A stretch of DNA of 64,000 nt from Paenibacillus auburnensis (GTDB lineage Bacteria > Bacillota > Bacilli > Paenibacillales > Paenibacillaceae), in NCBI RefSeq assembly GCF_927798115.1, contig NZ_CAKMMG010000006.1, forward strand, positions 62,001-126,000, in the 5' to 3' direction. Made by a program: the position numbers and the translations under genes. Below, one piece after another: positions 15,509-24,366 of this stretch. The notes under the pieces were generated by a model. The model had not been told where the DNA came from and ran no database searches. It saw nothing but the letters and a program-made list of their open reading frames with translations. Each line of letters opens with the position of its first letter. The stretch's first letter is position 1.

Positions 15509-16663
15509 ATGGCACGAAAACAGTTTCATATGTTTCCCCAACGATTCGGTTTTTTCCCGTACGTATGGCTGCTCTATCTGCTGATGCCGGCGTTTAACCT
15601 GCAGATGGAGCACGGAGTTAAGCTGCTGCTCGGGGTTCTCATGCTGGTGCTCTTCGCCGTTACTTACCGCCAGTTGTACTGGGCAGGCGGCGGGAGAGTT
15701 TTTCATCTATGGCTGGGGCTTCAATTGCTGCTAGTCGTCGTGCTGAGCGTATTCTACACCCCTTATAATTTTTATCTCGGCTTTTATGCCGCGAACTTTA
15801 TCGGCTGGTATACAGATAAGACATTATTCCGGCGTGCCTACACAATGTTCGCCCTGTCTGTTCTGCTTCCGCTGCTCCTCTCTATGCGAAGCATGGAGCT
15901 GAGCAGTCTGGTATTCCTGTTCCCGTTTCTGCTGATTATGCTGGTCTTTCCCTTCGGCGCCCGTTCTCTGACCAGCAACCGGCTGCTGGAAAGAAAGCTG
16001 GATCAGGCGAACGAGGTAATCAAAGAAATGGTAAAACGCGAGGAACGGATGCGGATTGCCCGTGATCTGCATGATACGATGGGCCATACCCTGTCACTGA
16101 TTACGCTGAAGAGCCAGCTCGTCGAAAAGCTGGCTGCGAAGGACCCTGAACGTGCGCAGGCGGAGGCGCGCGAGATTCAGCGTACCTCCCGCGCCGCGCT
16201 GCGCCAGGTGCGGGAGCTGGTGTCCGAGATGCGTGCCGTATCCGTAGCGGAAGAGCTGGCGGAAGCCGGGGAGATGCTGCGTTCGGCAGAGATTGCTCTT
16301 GAAGTAGAAGGCGATGTATCCCTGGAGGGAATATCTGACCTGACGCAGAATATTCTGAGCCTCTGCATCAAGGAGGCGGTGACGAATATTGTGAAACACA
16401 GCGGAGCGGACCGGTGCAGGATCATTATTGGAATTACGGAAGGCGACGTACGGATTACCATTGAAGACAATGGGATCGGCCTGCGTCAGGCCGGTGAAGC
16501 TGGCGGAGCCTACCGCGCGGGTAACGGGCTAAAAGGGATGGCAGAGCGGTTGTCGCTGATGGACGGTTCTTTGACGCTTAGCCCAGGCGGCACCAGAGGC
16601 ACCTCGTTGTCCGTGGTAATCCCAAGAATCGTGAAAGAAGGAAAGGAAGGGGTAACTGCATGA
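15509..16663 (+). CDS. DesK/YvfT-type sensor histidine kinase
   Basis: A 384-residue kinase: five to six membrane helices (residues 15-150), a coiled linker, the HisKA_3 phosphoacceptor box ARDLHDTMGHTLSLI (His near 189) and an HATPase domain with DNGIG and GNGLKGM. DesK-type kinases sense membrane state or ligands within the membrane through their helices. It starts 6 bp after the permease stop and overlaps the regulator gene by 4 bp, so kinase, regulator and exporter are one unit. Confidence 0.9.
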   Translation: MARKQFHMFPQRFGFFPYVWLLYLLMPAFNLQMEHGVKLLLGVLMLVLFAVTYRQLYWAGGGRVFHLWLGLQLLLVVVLSVFYTPYNFYLGFYAANFIGWYTDKTLFRRAYTMFALSVLLPLLLSMRSMELSSLVFLFPFLLIMLVFPFGARSLTSNRLLERKLDQANEVIKEMVKREERMRIARDLHDTMGHTLSLITLKSQLVEKLAAKDPERAQAEAREIQRTSRAALRQVRELVSEMRAVSVAEELAEAGEMLRSAEIALEVEGDVSLEGISDLTQNILSLCIKEAVTNIVKHSGADRCRIIIGITEGDVRITIEDNGIGLRQAGEAGGAYRAGNGLKGMAERLSLMDGSLTLSPGGTRGTSLSVVIPRIVKEGKEGVTA

Positions 16664-17262
16664 TACGTATCGTTATTGCCGAGGATCAGCGTCTCCTTCG
16701 CGGCGCAATGGCCTCGCTCTTGGAGCTGGAGGATGATATTGAAGTTGCAGGCGAGGCTGGTGATGGAGCCGAGGCGCTTGCCTTAATTGAAAGAATCCAG
16801 CCCGAAGTCTGCCTCATGGACATTGAAATGCCGCTAATGAGCGGGCTTGAGGTAGCGGAGCTTCTGCGAGAAAGGGGGGTTCCCACCAAAATCATCATCC
16901 TGACCACCTTTGCGCGGCCGGGGTATTTCGAACGGGGTGTGAAGGCCGGGATTCAGGGGTATCTGCTGAAGGATGAGCCGGTAGACAAGCTGGCCGACGC
17001 GATCCGCCGCGTAATGCAGGGGCATCGTGAAGTCTCCCCTGAGCTGGTCTTCGGCAGCCTGCGGGAGGAGAACCCGCTGTCGGAGCGCGAACGCGAAATT
17101 CTGAAGCTGGCCGGCAAAGGCCAGTCTGCGGGTGACATTGCCAGCGGGCTGCATCTCTCCTATGGCACTGTACGCAACTACATCTCGGAGATCCTCAGCA
17201 AGCTGGAGGTCAAAAGCCGGATCGAAGCGGTGCGGTTGGCGGAGGAGAAGGGCTGGATTTAA
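16660..17262 (+). CDS. NarL/LuxR-type response regulator
   Basis: A 200-residue regulator with an N-terminal receiver domain (acidic pocket EDQ, phospho-acceptor Asp in CLMDIEMP, Lys in LLKDEP) and a C-terminal LuxR helix-turn-helix (LSEREREILKLAGKGQSAGDIASGLHLSYGTV region). It is the partner of the kinase just upstream. The repeated TGACA/TGTCA motifs at 13750-13794 are the best candidate for its binding sites. The gene is last in the operon, before a strong terminator. Confidence 0.92.
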   Translation: MIRIVIAEDQRLLRGAMASLLELEDDIEVAGEAGDGAEALALIERIQPEVCLMDIEMPLMSGLEVAELLRERGVPTKIIILTTFARPGYFERGVKAGIQGYLLKDEPVDKLADAIRRVMQGHREVSPELVFGSLREENPLSEREREILKLAGKGQSAGDIASGLHLSYGTVRNYISEILSKLEVKSRIEAVRLAEEKGWI

Positions 17263-17309
17263 CGGTTATCATCCGGCCACTCCAGGCAAATACCGGGATT
17301 TATTTACAT

Positions 17310-17356
17310 AACAAAAGCACTGCCGTCAGGTTAAATTGGACGGCAGTGCTTTTGTT
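17310..17356. terminator. Bidirectional terminator
   Basis: Perfect 18-bp stem beginning AACAAAAGCACTG, with an 11-nt loop. A-runs on one side and T-runs on the other let it serve both the plus-strand ABC operon and the minus-strand thiamine transporter operon. Confidence 0.9.
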
Positions 17357-17405
17357 CATAGGGGCAATTGCGGCGGGCTGATCAAGCATGAAGTATGCAG
17401 CCGGA

Positions 17406-18275
17406 TTACTTCCTATCCTTTGACTGTTCCTCCCGCATCCACTGCGCCAGCTGGCGCTTCAGCTGCAGGAATTCCGGCGAATCGGTAATCTCCTCGCGCC
17501 GCGGCCGCGGAAAGGGGATATCCACGGTGTGCAGGACCGAGCCGGGACGCCCGGAGAACACGTAGATGCGGCTCGAGAGCAGCAGTGCTTCTTCGATGTT
17601 GTGGGTGATGAACAGCACGGAGCGGCGGTTCTCCTCCCACAGCTCCAGCAGCCAGCGCTGCATGTCGCTGCGCGTCAGCGCATCCAGTGCGCTGAACGGC
17701 TCGTCGAGCAGCATTAGTTCCTGCGGTGCGAGCAGCGCCCGCAGGAAGGCGGCCCGCTGCTGCATGCCGCCTGACAGCATGTGCGGGTAGGCCTTCTCGA
17801 AGCCGCCGAGGCCAACCTTGGCCAGCCAGCGGCGGGCGTTGTCCCGCGCTGCAGCCTGCGGCTCGCCCTTCAGTTCCCCGGCGAGCAGGACGTTGTCCAG
17901 GGTGCTGCGCCAAGGGAACAGTGCGGGCTGCTGCGGCATGTAGCTGATCTCGCCGCGCTGTCCCGTCACGCTGCGCCCATTCATGCTGACGGTTCCGGCA
18001 TCCGGTGCCTCAAGACCGCCGATAATGTGGAACAGGGTGCTTTTTCCGCAGCCGGAGGGTCCAAGGATGGAGACGAATTCCTGCGGCTCCACCGTCAGGG
18101 ACACATTGTCCAGCACCCGGGTGCTGCTGCGACCCCGGGTGAACGTCTTGGAGATGCCGCTGACCTCAAGGGCTGGCGGCAGCTTCTGGACGGCAGTGCG
18201 GTCTACCGGACTTGCTGGACCCGAAGGGCTTGCGGCCCCCGCCTGTGTTATTCCGGCATCTATTTGGTGAGACAT
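17406..18275 (-). CDS. ABC transporter ATPase, thiamine-precursor type (ThiZ-like)
   Basis: An ATPase of about 289 residues of the NitT/TauT class: Walker A GPSGCGKST, signature LSGGMQQRAA, Walker B LMLLDEPFSALD, and switch His in FITHNIEEALLL. The frame is open to 18374, but AAAGGAG lies 9 nt before ATG 18275, giving MSHQIDAGI. The first 35 residues are Ala/Pro/Gly rich. It is the last gene of the TPP-riboswitch operon, which identifies its likely substrate as a thiamine pyrimidine precursor. Confidence 0.85.
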   Translation of the reverse strand: MSHQIDAGITQAGAASPSGPASPVDRTAVQKLPPALEVSGISKTFTRGRSSTRVLDNVSLTVEPQEFVSILGPSGCGKSTLFHIIGGLEAPDAGTVSMNGRSVTGQRGEISYMPQQPALFPWRSTLDNVLLAGELKGEPQAAARDNARRWLAKVGLGGFEKAYPHMLSGGMQQRAAFLRALLAPQELMLLDEPFSALDALTRSDMQRWLLELWEENRRSVLFITHNIEEALLLSSRIYVFSGRPGSVLHTVDIPFPRPRREEITDSPEFLQLKRQLAQWMREEQSKDRK

Positions 18276-18374
18276 GGAGTATGTCTCCTTTCCGGTAAAT
18301 TCTGCAATGCGATACAAGCTGGTGGTGTGCGGAAAGAGCGTTTCTCGGGCTTCTTCCGCCAGCCTCCCCCTCAT

Positions 18375-19136
18375 TCAGGGGGTCTTACGCGGCTTCCAGC
18401 GCACGAGCCATTTCTCCAGCAGGGCGATAATAGCGAACAATACAAGACTTAATAGTACAATAATAGCAATAGCAACAAACACATTGTCCGTATGATAGGC
18501 CGACTTCTGGAGCAGCATGTAATAACCAAGCCCCTTGTCCGCGCCGATCCACTCGGCGACGACTGCGCCCATTACGGCGTAGGTGGCAGAGATTTTAAGG
18601 CCGGAGAACAGGGCTGGCAGGGAGCCAGGCAGCTCCAGCTTGGTGAAGATCTGCCACTGGCTTGCGCCGGCCATCTTCATATAGTTCATCATCGTCCGGT
18701 CACTCTGCGCCAGGCCGCCCATCGCGGCGACTGCAACCGGGAAGAAGCAGACGAGTGTGATTAACACGATCTTCGGCAGCAGTCCGAAGCCGAACCAGAT
18801 GACCAGCAGCGGTGCCAGGGCAATCGAAGGTACATTCTGGCTGAGGATCAGCAGCGGGTAGAGCGCCCGCTTGAGCCAAGGCAACAGATGCAGGAGCAAG
18901 GCTACGATCAGGCCGACGCCGGTGCCGATCGGGAAGCCGATTAGGGTAAGGCGCAGGGTTGCCGCGGTATGCGACCAGATGCTGGCAGCGTTCTCCGCAG
19001 AAGCGCGGAATATTGCGTCCGGGCCCGGCAGAAAATAGGCCTCGACCTGAAATGCAGATACGGCCATCTGCCAGATCCCCAAAAACAAGACGACCGCCAC
19101 TAAGGGCGGCCAAATCTGCTTGAAGTACGATCTCAC
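18375..19136 (-). CDS. ABC transporter permease, thiamine-precursor type (ThiX-like)
   Basis: A 253-residue inner-membrane permease of the NitT/TauT (BPD_transp_1) family with six helices and the EAA-like cytoplasmic loop MKMAGASQWQIFTKLELPGSLPALFSGLK. It starts at a GTG that overlaps the stop of the upstream thiamine-binding protein gene (GTGA), which supports coupling. With the lipoprotein and ATPase genes it makes up a ThiXYZ-type importer. Confidence 0.87.
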   Translation of the reverse strand: MRSYFKQIWPPLVAVVLFLGIWQMAVSAFQVEAYFLPGPDAIFRASAENAASIWSHTAATLRLTLIGFPIGTGVGLIVALLLHLLPWLKRALYPLLILSQNVPSIALAPLLVIWFGFGLLPKIVLITLVCFFPVAVAAMGGLAQSDRTMMNYMKMAGASQWQIFTKLELPGSLPALFSGLKISATYAVMGAVVAEWIGADKGLGYYMLLQKSAYHTDNVFVAIAIIVLLSLVLFAIIALLEKWLVRWKPRKTP

Positions 19137-19423
19137 CGGTATTTCTCCGTCAGCTTATCCATGCTGATGCCATTCGGGTTATGGGCGATTTTAATCTGTG
19201 AAATGATGCTTGGGCTTCCGGCTTCAACAAGCGCTTCATGCATTTGGCGGACGACTTCAAGAAGCTCAGTGATCTCGCCTTCCATCGTAGTATCCAGCGC
19301 GTTCACCTGATGCTTCACACCTGACTTTTGAATAACCTCAATGGCTTTATCGACGTAAGGAATGGAATCCTCGCCGTTTGGTGTTTTTGGAATGACCTGA
19401 ATGCTAAGCAGTGTATTTGCCAC
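19133..19423 (-). CDS. Thiamine-binding protein, MTH1187/YkoF-like (DUF77)
   Basis: A 96-residue ferredoxin-like protein of the MTH1187 family (DUF77): SIQVIPKTPNGEDSIPYVDKAI at the start and TTMEGEITELLEVVRQMHEAL in the middle are its hallmarks. Members bind thiamine and often sit in thiamine gene clusters. The frame is open from a TTG at 19432, but GAGAGGA lies 9 nt before a GTG at 19423, giving the standard VANTLLSIQ start. It lies between the substrate-binding protein and the permease. Its role in uptake is not established. Confidence 0.85.
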   Translation of the reverse strand: MANTLLSIQVIPKTPNGEDSIPYVDKAIEVIQKSGVKHQVNALDTTMEGEITELLEVVRQMHEALVEAGSPSIISQIKIAHNPNGISMDKLTEKYR

Positions 19424-19458
19424 AATAATCAATCCTCTCAGTGTATTGGTATATCCAA

Positions 19459-20520
19459 TTAATTCTCCGGCAAAAATTCATTAGTAAACGTGCTGTTTAC
19501 ATCCAGCTTCTGATCCAGCAGCTTCAGGCCGTACATCCAGTCGGCATAGTTCTGCCAGACCTCAGCCTTCTGCTCACCCCAGCGGGCAGCGTCATCCTTA
19601 TATTTCGGGCTGAGCCATTTCTGGCTGGCCAGGACAAGCTTGGGATCCAGATCCGGTACAGCTTTGGTCAGGATGGCGGCCGCTTCTTCCGGCTTATCGA
19701 TGGCGTACTGGTAACCTTTCGACGTCGCCTTGAGGAAAGCCTTCACCAGTTCAGGCTGCTCGGCGATTTCCTTCTCGCTTGTGGTCAGCACCGGCGTGTA
19801 ATAATCAAGCTGAGGCGCATAATCCTTGAGGTACAGCATATCCAGCGGCTCTCCGCGCAGCTCGGCTTCAATACCGGTCCAGGCGTAGAAGATCCAGGCG
19901 AAATCAATATCGCGTTTCACGGCGGTGAAATAATCAGCTTCCCCGATATTCACCAGCTTGACCTTCTTTACATCTCCGCCTTCGGGGTCCATGATCGCCT
20001 TCATCGCAGCTTCTTCAGCAGGTGAACCCCAGCCTCCGTAGGTTTTGCCTTCGAAATCCTTCGGCGAAGTAATCTTACGGTCCTTCGGTGCTGCGAAACC
20101 GGATGTATTATGCTGAATGATAGCGGCAATAGATACGATTGGCACATTCTGCAGACGGGCCAGTGTCAGGGCTTCCTGGGCGCTGATGCCAAAAGCGGCT
20201 TCACCCGAGGTCACCATGGTATCGGCACCGGCTGCACCGGGCTGCACGATCTCCACATCAAGCCCCTCTTCCTCATAGTAGCCCAGTTCCTTGGCCGCAT
20301 ACAGGCCGGTGTGATTCGTGTTCGGCGTCCAGTCCAGGGCGACCTTGATTTTGGTCAGCGGTTTGGGCGCATCGGTTGCCGCAGCGGCGCTTGATTCCGG
20401 GGCAGTGGTACTGTCTGCTGCGGAGCTGCCTCCGTTGTTTCCGTTGTTGCTGCCGCATCCGGCAATGGACAGACTCAGGATGCAGGTAAGGCAGAGCATT
20501 AAGCTTTTTTTGACTCCCAT
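19459..20520 (-). CDS. Substrate-binding lipoprotein, NMT1/THI5-like (ThiY-like)
   Basis: A 353-residue solute-binding protein. The signal peptide ends with the lipobox LSIAGC, followed by a Ser/Asn/Gly linker, then the NMT1/THI5-like domain: IKVALDWTPNTNHTGLYAAKELGYY is the family signature, along with FAWIFYAWTGIE. Such proteins bind formylaminopyrimidine/HMP precursors. The ATG at 20520 (MGVKKSLML) has GGAAGGAG upstream; the longer open frame to 20667 would read through the riboswitch terminator. First gene of the riboswitch operon. Confidence 0.9.
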   Translation of the reverse strand: MGVKKSLMLCLTCILSLSIAGCGSNNGNNGGSSAADSTTAPESSAAAATDAPKPLTKIKVALDWTPNTNHTGLYAAKELGYYEEEGLDVEIVQPGAAGADTMVTSGEAAFGISAQEALTLARLQNVPIVSIAAIIQHNTSGFAAPKDRKITSPKDFEGKTYGGWGSPAEEAAMKAIMDPEGGDVKKVKLVNIGEADYFTAVKRDIDFAWIFYAWTGIEAELRGEPLDMLYLKDYAPQLDYYTPVLTTSEKEIAEQPELVKAFLKATSKGYQYAIDKPEEAAAILTKAVPDLDPKLVLASQKWLSPKYKDDAARWGEQKAEVWQNYADWMYGLKLLDQKLDVNSTFTNEFLPEN

Positions 20521-20588
20521 TGTTCTTCTCGACTCCTTCCAGCAATCCCTAGTCTTCCAGTTTCTGAATAGATCCATTCTGATATGCC

Positions 20589-20618
20589 AAAAAAAGCGCC
20601 CCGAAGATCGGGACGCCA
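20589..20618 (-). terminator. Expression-platform terminator of the TPP riboswitch
   Basis: Hairpin GCGTCCCGA / TCGGGGCGC followed by seven T on the minus strand, between the riboswitch aptamer and the ThiY-like gene. With TPP bound, transcription should stop here. Confidence 0.85.
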
Positions 20619-20667
20619 TGTATTTGCGCAAGGTTGCAGGCTCCGGCCGCAGGGGGCCGGGAAGCAT

Positions 20668-20765
20668 TTAAGATTCCTACGCTGGCATTATCCAGATCAG
20701 GTGTAAGGGTCAGTATCTTGCGGGATACAATCTCAGCCGGCCAATTCCAGCACCCCTGATTCTAT
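20668..20765 (-). promoter_or_regulatory. TPP (THI-box) riboswitch
   Basis: On the minus strand the canonical elements appear in order: CAGGGGTGC, GGCTGAGA, CTGACCC, ACCTGATCTGGATAATGCCA and GCGTAGGAA. This is a nearly perfect TPP aptamer of about 98 nt. It lies about 150 nt before the ThiY-like start with a terminator between them, so thiamine pyrophosphate turns the operon off by early termination. Confidence 0.97.
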
Positions 20766-20838
20766 GAAGTTTGCGGGTATTGCTTGTTCTACGCTGTATT
20801 ATAGCGGCCTGCCCCGGGGTTGTCTAGTAGCGTTCCCT

Positions 20839-22299
20839 TCAATCCTTGGAAAAGAACCGCTTCCTGCGGCGGCTGCGGAACCCGTTCCACAGCTCCTTGA
20901 GGGTCAGGAAGATGCTGACGGCAATCCCTGTAAAAGTGACGAACAACGCCAAATATTCAAAGGGGGAGTAGCTCAGCATTTTGCTCCAGTCGATCCTGCC
21001 CTTTAAATCTTCGATCACCTGATTCATGCCGTAGATGCCGCTTACGACCGTAAATACAGTAAGGATCATCAGCAGCGTATCCCGGCGTTTGGCCTGGAAT
21101 TTATCCTGGTATTGGAACAGATCATTCAAGGTCATCTTCACTTCCTCGAACAATGCGTCATTGCCGTAGACCTTGCGCAGCTGGAAGAAAATCTCCCGGC
21201 CCTGTGACTGCGAGATCAGCTCGAGGAAATAGAATTTAGCCGAAAATTTGTTGATCAGAAAGATCAGATTCTCAATTTCATCATAGTCGTGGTTGATACG
21301 CAGACGGGAGTGCAGATTAGCCAGCTTGAGCAGAACGATTTTATGAAAAATGCTCAGCAACAGCCCGTAATAATATTGGCCGTACATCTGGTTGATGAGC
21401 TGGGTAGCGATCTCAGGCTCCGCCCGGCTTAAGCAGCAGAAGGTCTGTTCATTGGTCATGTAGTAGGTGTCTGGACCCCAGCGGTTATACGAATGTTCCC
21501 GGACGTAGTTCTCTATGTACTCCGGATCGCTGGCGCTAATGTAAGGATTGCCGCTCAGATCCAGTCCGTCCAGCTGGGATGCACGGTAGCGTATCTCCGC
21601 ACTGAGCTCATCCTGGCTGTCCTGGCGGTTGAAGCCGTAAAAGGCCTGAACCATCATCCGCTCATCGACAAAAAAAGGCAAGGTTTCAAAATAAGCGCCG
21701 TCGATTTCCGTTTGATCGAGAAACGGCTCCAGGCCGGGCGTCAGATTCCTGAACACAAAATCCTCTACCTGCTGAAAGGACTTGTTGTCACAGTGAATAT
21801 GCGTCTGCTTGTCCTGAAAGGAGGAATCCTCCAGAGTGCGGAACCGGTCGGCGAATTCCAGCGCCGTGCTGAACGGCAGCGTCTCTTCTTCAATGCGGAC
21901 CCGCACGGTTAAGAATCCTAGCTGAAACGGGCAGATGAATACATCCGTCGACAGCACCCTGAAATGGACGGATTGCTGGGGCATCTCCAGCCGACAGGGC
22001 AGGTCGTTGACCTTTGAGAATCGGCGGAAGGAATCCTCATCCTTCTCGCGCGGGAATAGTACGTGGGCTGCGAACGGCAGGTAGCTGCGCTCCATTTTTT
22101 CATGGGACACGCAGTAGCCTTCTCCGTAATAAGCATCCTCGAGATCTTTGTTATCCAGAAAAAATCGTGTAAAGCCATCCTGCAGAAGCTGCCCGGCCAG
22201 CGTGTTATCCTCCCCGTCTTTGATAGAGAAGGGGAATATAAATTGCATTAGTGCGGTATGTAATGCCGGTTCGGCAGACACGGTCAAAAGCTTAGTCAT
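20839..22299 (-). CDS. CorA-like membrane protein
   Basis: A 486-residue protein: a long soluble N-terminal region (about 400 residues, ending in helices) and two C-terminal membrane helices. The first helix ends VSGIYGMNQ, which carries the GMN signature of CorA/MRS2 Mg2+ channels, then a short loop and the second helix (YLALFVTFTGIAVSIFLTL), with a basic tail (FRSRRRKRFF). The soluble part shows no motif I recognise, and it is longer than the roughly 320 residues of usual CorA proteins. A weak AGGTGG precedes the ATG. Divalent-metal transport is a reasonable but unproven reading. Confidence 0.6.
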   Translation of the reverse strand: MTKLLTVSAEPALHTALMQFIFPFSIKDGEDNTLAGQLLQDGFTRFFLDNKDLEDAYYGEGYCVSHEKMERSYLPFAAHVLFPREKDEDSFRRFSKVNDLPCRLEMPQQSVHFRVLSTDVFICPFQLGFLTVRVRIEEETLPFSTALEFADRFRTLEDSSFQDKQTHIHCDNKSFQQVEDFVFRNLTPGLEPFLDQTEIDGAYFETLPFFVDERMMVQAFYGFNRQDSQDELSAEIRYRASQLDGLDLSGNPYISASDPEYIENYVREHSYNRWGPDTYYMTNEQTFCCLSRAEPEIATQLINQMYGQYYYGLLLSIFHKIVLLKLANLHSRLRINHDYDEIENLIFLINKFSAKFYFLELISQSQGREIFFQLRKVYGNDALFEEVKMTLNDLFQYQDKFQAKRRDTLLMILTVFTVVSGIYGMNQVIEDLKGRIDWSKMLSYSPFEYLALFVTFTGIAVSIFLTLKELWNGFRSRRRKRFFSKD

Positions 22300-22568
22300 G
22301 AAGGTTCCACCTTGTACACAGGATATCGGTATGTTCTATATTACCCTAACTTCCACACAGCAAAGCTTAGCGGAAACAATTGCCGGTATAAAGAGGCAGT
22401 AATCTGTCTGGTGCCGGGTGCCGCTTCCTGCCGTTCATGGATTTGTCCCGGATTCAATACGAAGGGAGCGGGTACACTATAGTGAGTACGGTTTTATCAT
22501 AATCCAAACTGCGGAAGTGGATATATACATTTATATCTGCATGATTTTTGAAAGGAGCTGTTTCGTCA

Positions 22569-23006
22569 ATGGATAACAAAGAGCTGGAGCAGACAATTAT
22601 CAAGGCGCTGGATGACAATAAGTTCGGTTCCTTCGGTACGATCGAAGCCGGTAACAAGCCTAAGGTGCGTTATATGGCGGTATTTCATGACGGATTAAAT
22701 ATTTATCTGGCAACTAACCGCAAAACGCATAAAGTAGAGGAGCTTAAGGATAATCCGAATGCTTTTCTGCTGCTTGGTTATGAAAAGGGCGGCGGCAAGG
22801 ATGTGCTGGAGATTGAGGCAAGGGTTGCGGTTACGAAAGACGACAGTCTGCGCTCGAAGATCTGGAATAAATCGCTGGAGGAATGGTTTAAGGGACCGGA
22901 TGATCCGGACTATGTAGTTCTTGAGCTTGAGCCTACACGGATAGAGTATATGGGCAAGAATAAGGAGCATGGTGTTTGGCAGGCTGGCGCCTCGGTCAGC
23001 CAATAA
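22569..23006 (+). CDS. Pyridoxamine 5'-phosphate oxidase-family general stress protein
   Basis: A 145-residue split-barrel flavin-binding-type protein: SFGTIEAGNKPKVRYM, IYLATNRKTHKVEEL and NPNAFLLLGYE follow the pattern of the general-stress-protein-26 group (YdaG-like). The fold binds FMN or similar; the true activity of this group is not known. GAAAGGAG lies before ATG 22569; an in-frame TTG at 22548 overlaps that ribosome site and is rejected. Single gene with its own terminator. Confidence 0.8.
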   Translation: MDNKELEQTIIKALDDNKFGSFGTIEAGNKPKVRYMAVFHDGLNIYLATNRKTHKVEELKDNPNAFLLLGYEKGGGKDVLEIEARVAVTKDDSLRSKIWNKSLEEWFKGPDDPDYVVLELEPTRIEYMGKNKEHGVWQAGASVSQ

Positions 23007-23045
23007 CAGCCGGACAGCTGTTTTTCTATAAAAGAAAGGTCACAG

Positions 23046-23079
23046 CCACCCGCAGACTCTGGTTTGCAGGTGGTTTTTT
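23046..23079 (+). terminator. Terminator after the stress protein gene
   Basis: Stem CCACCxGCA / TGCxGGTGG (one mismatch) with a 10-nt loop and six T. Confidence 0.8.
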
Positions 23080-23180
23080 GTATAACCTTGTCATCCTGTG
23101 CCTGCACGTGGTTGAAAATTGGTAAATCATGATATAATGACTTGACCTCAGTTTGTCATTTGATGCGAAGGAGGATGTCT

Positions 23181-24218
23181 ATGAACTGTAAGGACTGCTC
23201 TGCAATTGAGCCGGTGGAGGATGAAGGAGAAATCCGGTTTCGGCCTTTTACCTTCGTACTTGCCTCCGCTTTACGGGCTGCAGGAGTAGAGTTTGCAGGC
23301 ACGAAGAATACGGGGAAAATTACGTATACATCCCGGGAGGCGCTTTTTGACCTGTTAAAGCTGCTGAATTTACTCCAGAAACAACTGGATACCTCGCTGG
23401 ATTTATGTATAAACAGCAAGACGGGTAAAGGATCGGCAGAACGTTGGGTTTCCTTGGATCAATTAGAAATAAGGTTCGCCAATGACAATCTGATTTCCAT
23501 CATTTCCAACCATGATTTTACCAGTCATATGCAGCCTATTGTGAATTTTAATGAAGAGATTGTAGGTTTTGAGCTGCTGCTGCGGCCGCTGCCGCAAGGA
23601 AGTGTATTTCAGCCGTATGAGCTGTTCGAACTTGCCCGCCAAACCGGCTTTCACTCCTTTTTGGACCGGGCTGCGCGGATCTCGGCTATTGAGACCAGTG
23701 CAAGACTGCTGCCCAAAGGCATCAAGCGGTTTATTAATTTTCTGCCTTCTTCTATTTATAATCCCAGTTTTTGTCTTACACATACCTTTGAAGCTATATC
23801 GAGACTTGACCAGAACCCGGAGGATTTCGTATTTGAAGTTGTCGAGACAGAACGTATTCATGACATGAGTCATCTGCAGGCGATTTTTAGCGAATACCGG
23901 AAACAAGGCATGCGGGTTGCCCTCGATGACGTCGGTGCCGGCTATTCTACGGTAGAGGTCATGTCCAGTCTCCAGCCGGATTATGTTAAGATTGACCGGG
24001 CTCTGATTAGCTATTGTGATCAAGATACAGTGAAACAGAAGGCCATCAACGATATCCTAAACCGGGCTTCAGCTTTCGGAGCCGAAATACTCGCCGAAGG
24101 TATTGAGCGGCGTGAAGAGTTCCTGTACTGCCGGGATATCGGCATTCAGCTGGGCCAGGGGTATCTATTCGGTAAACCGGAGGACAAGCCCCCGGCGAAT
24201 TTCGGATTTATTGCATAA
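23181..24218 (+). CDS. EAL-domain cyclic-di-GMP phosphodiesterase
   Basis: A 345-residue soluble protein. The first 110 residues hold CKDCS near the N-terminus and no recognised sensor domain. The EAL domain follows with most catalytic motifs intact: FELLLRP (ExLxR), INFLPSS, EVVETE, LDDVGAGYS, YVKID, AEGIE and GQGYLFGKP. It should hydrolyse c-di-GMP to pGpG; the usual LSP after the Asn is FLP. The start is ATG 23181 behind AAGGAGG, preceded by a TATAAT at 23133-23138. No membrane helices. Confidence 0.87.
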   Translation: MNCKDCSAIEPVEDEGEIRFRPFTFVLASALRAAGVEFAGTKNTGKITYTSREALFDLLKLLNLLQKQLDTSLDLCINSKTGKGSAERWVSLDQLEIRFANDNLISIISNHDFTSHMQPIVNFNEEIVGFELLLRPLPQGSVFQPYELFELARQTGFHSFLDRAARISAIETSARLLPKGIKRFINFLPSSIYNPSFCLTHTFEAISRLDQNPEDFVFEVVETERIHDMSHLQAIFSEYRKQGMRVALDDVGAGYSTVEVMSSLQPDYVKIDRALISYCDQDTVKQKAINDILNRASAFGAEILAEGIERREEFLYCRDIGIQLGQGYLFGKPEDKPPANFGFIA

Positions 24219-24236
24219 GGTCATCATTTACATACT

Positions 24237-24278
24237 CCCCGGAGCGCAGACGCTTTATCGCCCGCCCCGGGGGTTATT
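24237..24278 (+). terminator. Probable terminator after the EAL gene
   Basis: CCCCGG / CCGGGG stem with a long loop and a weak TTATTTG tail, between the EAL gene and the next operon. Confidence 0.45.
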
Positions 24279-24366
24279 TGCTGAAGAAACGGATACCGTC
24301 CTTAGGGGAAGGGAACTCCGTTTCTTCTTGTTTGGGCATTTTCTTAAGGAAAGGATCTGAAGCTGT

